Assembly (NCBI RefSeq): GCF_002572525.1
Contig: NZ_PDBS01000001.1
Coordinates: 930,001-994,000, forward strand
DNA: 64,000 nucleotides
Source: Natrinema sp. CBA1119
GTDB lineage: Archaea; Halobacteriota; Halobacteria; Halobacteriales; Natrialbaceae
Direction: 5' to 3'
In this document: positions 58,656 through 64,000 of the stretch, one piece after another
Layout of the letters: every line of letters begins with the position of its first letter
How positions within the stretch are numbered: the first letter of the stretch is position 1
Position numbers and translations under genes: made by a program
The notes under the pieces: generated by a model
Seen by the model: only the letters and a program-made list of their open reading frames with translations
What the model was told of the DNA's origin: nothing
The model's database searches: none

Positions 58656-60155
58656 ATGAGCGAGGAGGATGCCGACAGCGCGGACAACGGTTCCAGCGGT
58701 CAGTGCGGAAATCGCGCTGACGACAGTAACGAACCCGACAATCGAGAGCCGGATCACGATCTCGAGCGAGTCGTCGACGAGATCCGAGCCCGGGTCACTC
58801 CCGACGACGGCGAACGCGCGCGGCTCCGAGCGGTCGCCGATCGGCTCATGAATCGGGCTGAGACCGCGGCGACCGACCTGTGTGCCGACGCCGACGTCTT
58901 ACAGGTCGGCTCCACCGCGAGAAACACCTGGACCAGCGGTGACCGCGACATCGACATCTTCGTCCGATTCCCATCGGAGCTCGAGCGCGAAACGCTCGAG
59001 CAATACGGCCTCGAGGTCGGCCACGCGACGCTGCCCGATGGTCACGAGGAGTACGCCGAACATCCCTACGTTAAGGGGACGGTCGAGGGGTTCGACATCG
59101 ACGTCGTCCCCTGTTTCCGACTCGAATCGGCGACCGAGATCCGTTCGGCGGTCGATCGGACGCCGTTTCATACTCGGTACCTCCAGCGACGACTGGACGA
59201 CGAACTCGCCGCGTCTGTCCGCGTCACCAAACAGTTTCTCAAGGGGATCGGTGTCTACGGCAGCGACCTCCGAACCCGGGGGTTCAGCGGCTATCTCACG
59301 GAGCTCCTCGTCTGCGAGTACGGCGGATTTCGGCCGCTGCTCGAGGCAGCGGCCGACTGGCGGCCACCGGTCGAGCTCGACCCAGAAGAACACGGTCATA
59401 CGCGCGAGACGGTTTCGTCGTCTCGAGAGAAGGCAGTCGGCGACACTGGCCTTCCGTTCGACGATCCGCTGATCGTCATCGATCCGACGGATCCCGAACG
59501 CAACGTCGCCGCGGTCTGCTCGGCCGAGAACGTCGCTCGCTTTCAGCACTACGCCCGGGAATTCCTCGCGTCCCCGCGGATCGACCACTTCGAGCCCGAC
59601 GATCCGGAGCCGCTGTCCGAGTCGGAACTGCGCGAACACCTCGAGCGCCGGGTCACTACGCCTGTCGCCGTCCGGTTCGACGCCCCCGATCTCGTCGAGG
59701 ATCAGCTCTATCCGCAGCTTCGCAAGTCGCTGGCGGGCATCACGAAGGGGCTGAACGATCGCGGCTTCGACGTCTTTCGGTCGATGACGATCGCCGACGA
59801 AAACGCGGTCGTCTTCGCCGAACTCGCGGTCGATGAGCGACCGGCCGTCGAACGCCACGAGGGGCCACCGGTTCACGTCCGCGACCACGCAGCCGGCTTC
59901 TACGAGTCCTACGCGGACGACTCCGACGCCTACGGTCCGTTCATCGAGGGCGAGCGCTATGTCACCGAGCGCGAGCGGGAGTTTATCACCGCCCGCGCGT
60001 TCCTCGAGAGCGACCGCCTCTTTGACGTCGGACTGGGTGCACACGTCGAGACGGCACTCGAAGACGAGTACGAAGTACTGATCGGATCGGAGATCACGGC
60101 GTTGCTCGCCGAATTCGGCACGGAGCTGCGAACGTACTTCGAACCGCGGCCCTGA
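58656..60155 (+). CDS. cca: CCA tRNA nucleotidyltransferase (archaeal class I)
   Basis: 499 residues. Catalytic motif VGSTARNTWTSGDRDIDIFV (Gly85-Ser86, Asp98, Asp100), then the archaeal all-helical and tail domains (VTKQFLKGIGVYGSDLRTRG, SGYLTELLVCEYGGF). It adds CCA to tRNA 3' ends, needed here because none of the tRNAs in the window encodes CCA. The first about 30 residues are an acidic extension. The stop codon overlaps palindrome copy B. Confidence 0.95.
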   Translation: MSEEDADSADNGSSGQCGNRADDSNEPDNREPDHDLERVVDEIRARVTPDDGERARLRAVADRLMNRAETAATDLCADADVLQVGSTARNTWTSGDRDIDIFVRFPSELERETLEQYGLEVGHATLPDGHEEYAEHPYVKGTVEGFDIDVVPCFRLESATEIRSAVDRTPFHTRYLQRRLDDELAASVRVTKQFLKGIGVYGSDLRTRGFSGYLTELLVCEYGGFRPLLEAAADWRPPVELDPEEHGHTRETVSSSREKAVGDTGLPFDDPLIVIDPTDPERNVAAVCSAENVARFQHYAREFLASPRIDHFEPDDPEPLSESELREHLERRVTTPVAVRFDAPDLVEDQLYPQLRKSLAGITKGLNDRGFDVFRSMTIADENAVVFAELAVDERPAVERHEGPPVHVRDHAAGFYESYADDSDAYGPFIEGERYVTEREREFITARAFLESDRLFDVGLGAHVETALEDEYEVLIGSEITALLAEFGTELRTYFEPRP

Positions 60156-60236
60156 TACGGACTGCTGTCAGTCATTTCCCGCGCGACCGCGATCCAGTCT
60201 GCGGTCGCACCGGTACATCGTTACAGCAGACCGTAT
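60155..60236 (+). repeat. 82-bp double palindrome, copy B
   Basis: ATACGGACTGCTGTCAGTC to ACAGCAGACCGTAT, same length as copy A with a few substitutions. It starts at the last base of the cca stop codon, between cca and the convergent deacetylase gene. Confidence 0.85.
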
Positions 60237-60275
60237 GAGGAGCGCAGTGCCTCGCCGCTGCCGCGATCCATTTCG

Positions 60276-61307
60276 TCAGATATCGTTCAGGTCAACGTCG
60301 AGATCGTGGGCCTCGAGCACGTCCTCGAGGGCTGATTCGGCGTTGTCGCCGGGTTCGTCGTCGGGTTCGATCGGTTCGCGACCGTCGAAGGTCTCGTGGA
60401 CGAGTGCCACGCTGTCGGCGAGCACGTCCAGTCCGTAGCCGCCCTCGAGGACGAACGCCAGCGCGGCGTCGGTGTCAGCGGCGAGGGACCGAACGCGGTC
60501 GCTCATCAGCGCGTAGGCCTCTGTCGAGAGCCGGATCCGCGAGATGGGATCGTGGCGATGGGCGTCGAAACCCGCGCTGATGAGGATGAGATCGGGATCG
60601 AACGCGGTGAATGCGGCGGTGATCGGCCCGTCGACGGCGGCCAGATACTCCCGGTCGTCGGTACCGGCCGGCATCGGAACGTTCATCGTCGTCCCGTCGC
60701 CGTCGCCCTCACCGGTCTCGTCGACATCGCCGGTCCCGGGGTAGAGCCCCTGCTCGTGGATCGAAGCGAAGAACACGTCGCCCCTGTCGTAGAATATGTC
60801 CTGCGTCCCGTTGCCGTGGTGGACGTCCCAGTCGAGGATCGCCACCCGGTCGATGTCGTACGCGTCGTGATCGAGGGCGTACTGGGCGGCGACGGCAGCG
60901 TTATTGACGAAGCAAAACCCCATCGCGTCGTCGTAGACCGCGTGGTGGCCCGGCGGTCGCCCAATCGAGAAGGGCGTGTCACGTCCTGTATTGCCCTCGA
61001 GCGCCGCCTCGGCGGCCCAGCAGGCAAGGCCGGCGCTCTGGCAGGCCGCGTCCCAGGTTTCCTCGACGGCGGCGGTATCGGGATCCCAGCTCCCGCCGCC
61101 GTCGGCACAGAACTCTCGAACGGACTCGAGGTACTCGCGGTCGTGGACGGCCGCCATCGCGTCGAGTTCGCACGGGTCGCTCTCGACGTATGTGACGCCG
61201 TGTTTCTTCTTTAGCCGTTCCCGGATCGCCCGTAACCGGTCCGGCGACTCCGGGTGGCGCGAACCGGGATCGTGTGCGAGACAGAGCTCGCTGTAGCCGA
61301 ACTGCAT
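60276..61307 (-). CDS. Histone deacetylase family protein
   Basis: 343 residues. Zinc-dependent deacetylase fold: GRPPGHHAVYDDAMGFCFVNNA (His121, His122), ILDWDVHHGNGTQDIFY (Asp161, His163 as zinc ligands), FDPDLILISAGFDAH. It should remove acetyl groups from lysines or small polyamines. The start ATG is 4 bp from the histone stop codon on the same strand, so they form an operon. Targets may include the histone or RPA, which is inference. Confidence 0.93.
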   Translation of the reverse strand: MQFGYSELCLAHDPGSRHPESPDRLRAIRERLKKKHGVTYVESDPCELDAMAAVHDREYLESVREFCADGGGSWDPDTAAVEETWDAACQSAGLACWAAEAALEGNTGRDTPFSIGRPPGHHAVYDDAMGFCFVNNAAVAAQYALDHDAYDIDRVAILDWDVHHGNGTQDIFYDRGDVFFASIHEQGLYPGTGDVDETGEGDGDGTTMNVPMPAGTDDREYLAAVDGPITAAFTAFDPDLILISAGFDAHRHDPISRIRLSTEAYALMSDRVRSLAADTDAALAFVLEGGYGLDVLADSVALVHETFDGREPIEPDDEPGDNAESALEDVLEAHDLDVDLNDI

Positions 61308-61311
61308 CGGC

Positions 61312-61743
61312 TCACTCGAACAGCGAGAAGTACGTCTCGATGTCGTCGTCGGTGATCGTCCGCCGGTCGGCGTGGTGGGCGAGAGTCGCGGCCGCCCGGG
61401 CGACGTTATCCGCGTAGTCCTCGAGGATATCGGCGAGGGCGACGCGGGCGTCCATCGAGACGCGATAGCGATCGTCGATTTCCAGCCTGGCGATGCGATC
61501 GACCGGCGCGACCGGAAGCTCGAGGTCGTCTTTGTCGACGACCGCTTCGGCGCCGAAATCTTGGGCCATCAGCGTCTTCCGGCCGTCAGCCGTCGCCTCC
61601 TCGGCGGCGTCGATTGCGAGTTCGCTCCCGTGTTCTTGAATCCGCGTTGCGAGTTGCTTCGACGCGTCAGCACTCACCCGAAGATTGCCTGCGTTCCGCC
61701 GGATGATCGTATCCACCGGGGCGAACGGGAGTTCGACGTTCAT
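61312..61743 (-). CDS. hstA: Archaeal histone, double-fold type
   Basis: 143 residues with two tandem histone folds: LPFAPVDTIIRRNAGNLRVS (about 5-65) and LPVAPVDRIARLEIDDRYRVS (about 75-143). The fused doublet is the haloarchaeal form. It is strongly acidic, so DNA wrapping as in methanogens is doubtful. It lies directly upstream of the deacetylase gene and 66 bp downstream of RPA. Confidence 0.95.
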   Translation of the reverse strand: MNVELPFAPVDTIIRRNAGNLRVSADASKQLATRIQEHGSELAIDAAEEATADGRKTLMAQDFGAEAVVDKDDLELPVAPVDRIARLEIDDRYRVSMDARVALADILEDYADNVARAAATLAHHADRRTITDDDIETYFSLFE

Positions 61744-61809
61744 ATAATGATAGGCGAAGCTAACTCCCTTAACGCTTTTCCTAGGCGGCCGATGAGGTTG
61801 CTCGCCGCG

Positions 61810-63285
61810 TCAGAACACGTCGTTTGCGTCGAGGCGACCGTCGCGGACGACTCCTCGGGCGGTTACCTCCTCGCCGAGACCGACGTCAGCGTCGGTCGCG
61901 ATGCTCATGGTCGTTTCGCCGTCGTCGAGCACGATCGGGTCACCCGCCTGCACGACGACGCCGGTGAACTCGCGTTCCTCGCCGTCGGACGGTTCCTCCG
62001 AGTCGGTCCCAGCGTCGGTACTGGCGCTATCGTCAGTGGCGTCACTCGAGGCGCTCGAGGAGGTGCTCACACCGGCGTCGCTCTCGTCCGCGTCTCCGTC
62101 GTCACCGGCGAAGGCGGAGAGGCCGGCGTTCTCGTCGCTCGAGTCGCTCGTATCGCCCCCGGACTCGCCAGTGCCGGACGAGTCGGATTCGAGGACCGTG
62201 ATCGTCGACTGCCAGCCCGCGGAGGCCTCGAGATCGTCCTGCCAGCCGTCCTGGATCTCAACGTCGCCGAGTGCGACCTCGTCGCCCGGACCCACGTCGA
62301 TGTCGGCTTTCTCGCCCCACAGCGCGACGCGGATGTCGCCGGTCGCGTCCTGAACGCGGATGTTCCGGACCTGTCCCTCCGAGCCGTCGTCGCGGTCGAA
62401 CGTTCGCTTGGGATCGGCCGAGCGAACGACGCCGGCGATGTCGACCATCTGATCGATCTCGAGATCCTCGATCGGCGTGCTCTCGGGGACGTACTCGACC
62501 GCCTCGTCGACTTCCTCGACGGCACCGCGGTTGCCGACGTGGAGTTCTAGCTGTCCGTCGCGGTCCTTGACGTAGCCGTCGATCACTTCGACGGTCGTCC
62601 CGGCCTCGAGTTCAGTTGCGAGATCGGCCTGCTCGTCCCACAGGGTCACGCGGATGCGACCGGTCGAATCGCCGAGGACGAGGTTCGAGACCTTCCCCTC
62701 CGAGCCGTCGTCGCGGTCGAACGTCCGCACGCTGTCGGTGTCCAGAAGCAGGCCGACGAGGTTGACGTTCGAGAGACCGAGCGAGAGGTCCTCGACGGTG
62801 TACGTATCGGAGACCTGCACGTCGATCTCGGTATCGTCGTCGGGTTGGACGTCGTCCACGCTGATTTCGACGCCGGAAAAGCCCTCCTTGGGTCGGCCCT
62901 TGATCCGCAGGACCTGTCCCTCCTCGAGTTCCTCGATGGCGGCCTGGGCGTGGTCGTCCCAGAACGCCGCTCGCACGGACCCGGTCTCGTCCGCCACCTC
63001 GACGTTGACGACCTGCCCGTCCTCGTCCTCACCGTCGCGCTCGAACGTGCGCACCTCGCCGATCGAGAGCACCTTGGCGACGAACTTCGCCTCCTCCATC
63101 CCGGGTTCGATATCGGCGATGCCGCCGACCTCGCTCTCGCCGACTTCGTGAGCGATGAGCATCGCCGCCGTCTCCTCGTCAGCGAGTCCCCCCATCTGCT
63201 CGACTTTCGCCTCGACGGCCTCGCGAAACTCCTCGAGAGAAACGTCGGCCTCGAGGTCCTCATATACGCCCTCGATGTCGCTCAT
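61810..63285 (-). CDS. rpa2: Replication protein A, large multi-OB type
   Basis: 491 residues from ATG 63285 (MSDIEGVYEDLEADVS). Three or more OB folds are visible (VLSIGEVRTFERDGEDEDGQ; DTDSVRTFDRDDGSEGKVS; VRSADPKRTFDRDDGSEGQV), each with the GRIRV/DIRVALW strand. A long Ser/Asp linker (about 375-430) precedes a last short OB-like segment. It binds single-stranded DNA in replication and repair. The symbol rpa2 follows the Haloferax gene next to histone and is recalled, not searched. Confidence 0.9.
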   Translation of the reverse strand: MSDIEGVYEDLEADVSLEEFREAVEAKVEQMGGLADEETAAMLIAHEVGESEVGGIADIEPGMEEAKFVAKVLSIGEVRTFERDGEDEDGQVVNVEVADETGSVRAAFWDDHAQAAIEELEEGQVLRIKGRPKEGFSGVEISVDDVQPDDDTEIDVQVSDTYTVEDLSLGLSNVNLVGLLLDTDSVRTFDRDDGSEGKVSNLVLGDSTGRIRVTLWDEQADLATELEAGTTVEVIDGYVKDRDGQLELHVGNRGAVEEVDEAVEYVPESTPIEDLEIDQMVDIAGVVRSADPKRTFDRDDGSEGQVRNIRVQDATGDIRVALWGEKADIDVGPGDEVALGDVEIQDGWQDDLEASAGWQSTITVLESDSSGTGESGGDTSDSSDENAGLSAFAGDDGDADESDAGVSTSSSASSDATDDSASTDAGTDSEEPSDGEEREFTGVVVQAGDPIVLDDGETTMSIATDADVGLGEEVTARGVVRDGRLDANDVF

Positions 63286-63701
63286 TCTATGCTCGTGCAT
63301 GGGTAGGTCGCGCATAAACGTTGCCAATTCGTCGATACTGGTTCGTCGATACTGGTCGTCCCGGTTCGCGCTCGCGTCCCCTCCGACCGCGGGGCCGGCG
63401 GCGTCGAATACCCGAGGTTCGACCGATGAGGACGGGGCCAGTCGGACCGCGTTTCGACGAATCAGCGCGGCGACGCGTTTCTGTGTCGGTCCGGGCCTCG
63501 AGACGATCACGTCGGTCCTCGAGTCGGTGACGGCTCTCGAACATGCTTCATGCTGGCCGCGCCTTGTGGCTTAAACTACAGGATGGACACGGCTCGGTGG
63601 CAGTCAATTGGTGGATCCGGTTCGCCAACCGGGGCGAACGGTGCGATCCGCTGGGTCCCCGAAGTCCGCATTTGACGCGAGAAACCGCGAGCGGAGGGAC
63701 C
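63286..63701. other. Gene-free region before RPA
   Basis: 416 bp without a supported gene. It must hold the RPA promoter; no clear TATA assigned. Confidence 0.4.
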
Positions 63702-64000
63702 TCACAGCGATGGTTCCGCGTGTCGAACGTCGACGTCCTCGATCTCGCCTGGATCCGAGAGGACGAGCACCCCGCTATATTCGACGGAGCCGATACAGAA
63801 GTAACATCCGTCACTGTCCTCCGGCTCGAGGCCGACGGTAACGACCAGTGTCTCGTCTTCGACGTGTGTCGACTCTAGGACCGCCCGATAACAGGGCGTC
63901 GGGGAACTGGTTGCTCCCGAAAACGAGACGAGCGAACGCTGCCGTCGCACCTCGGACTCATCGATGTCCTGGTTCCCGCACTGCGACGCGGTAGTGCGTA
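63702..64000 (-). CDS. Hypothetical protein, runs off the right edge
   Basis: The frame is open to the window end: CGNQDIDESEVRRQRSLVSF leads into TPCYRAVLESTHVEDETLVV and SDGCYFCIGSVEYSGVLVLS, ending VDVRHAEPSL. It looks like the C-terminal 99 residues of an acidic beta-rich haloarchaeal protein. The start is not in the window. No family recognised. Confidence 0.55.
   Translation of the reverse strand, partial: RTTASQCGNQDIDESEVRRQRSLVSFSGATSSPTPCYRAVLESTHVEDETLVVTVGLEPEDSDGCYFCIGSVEYSGVLVLSDPGEIEDVDVRHAEPSL

Overview
The window is a piece of a haloarchaeal chromosome, most like the Natrinema/Haloterrigena group, though the genus is an inference. The reasons are the high GC content, the strongly acidic predicted proteins, short promoter-to-ATG distances, class I HMG-CoA reductase, archaeal-type CCA enzyme, double histone, RPA, MptD-type pterin aldolase and F420-type oxidoreductases. 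The rRNA operon has the haloarchaeal order 16S, tRNA-Ala, 23S, 5S and also haloarchaeal-type processing stems.

Layout. 1-26.8 kb is mainly core genome: uridine phosphorylase, a tRNA methylthiotransferase, methionine aminopeptidase with a tiny zinc ribbon gene upstream, isocitrate dehydrogenase, an NRAMP-like carrier, HMG-CoA reductase, small regulators and membrane proteins, and tRNA-His. 27-31.4 kb is an accessory patch: an archaeal ATPase gene bracketed by repeats containing pieces of tRNA-Phe, the intact tRNA-Phe, a small HTH gene and tRNA-Val. 31.4-44.2 kb is ordinary chromosome (ABC exporter, creatininase-family enzyme, MptD, Azf-type glucose-6-phosphate dehydrogenase, aldo/keto reductase, LLM oxidoreductase, M29 aminopeptidase, YhhQ-like transporter) with dispersed intergenic repeats. 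44.6-53.5 kb holds cspA, a PadR regulator, RNase J and the complete rRNA operon on the minus strand, with two tandem 5S genes. 53.7-57.3 kb is decayed and mobile: a degenerate ORF, a HalOD1 gene split by an IS element with 9-bp target duplication, a dead zinc-finger gene, an intron-containing tRNA-Met, and a PD-(D/E)XK nuclease gene whose stop codon lies inside that tRNA gene. 57.4-64 kb returns to core genes: MoaB, tRNA-Asn with intron, CCA-adding enzyme, and a histone deacetylase / histone / RPA cluster.

The most unusual signal is a repeated architecture downstream of tRNA genes. tRNA-Phe, tRNA-Val and tRNA-Met (and, weakly, tRNA-His) are each followed about 95-120 bp later by a second copy of the tRNA 3' end (T-arm plus 3' acceptor strand). 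Between the two copies lies an inverted copy of the T-arm, so the whole forms a long palindrome around a variable GC-rich hairpin. These may be integration scars, tRNA-like processing elements, or a small mobile element family. Three further repeat systems are present: an 82-bp double palindrome just downstream of stop codons, a longer composite intergenic repeat, and an in-frame palindromic insert inside HMG-CoA reductase.

All identifications come from reading the sequence; family names and DUF numbers are from memory and were not searched.
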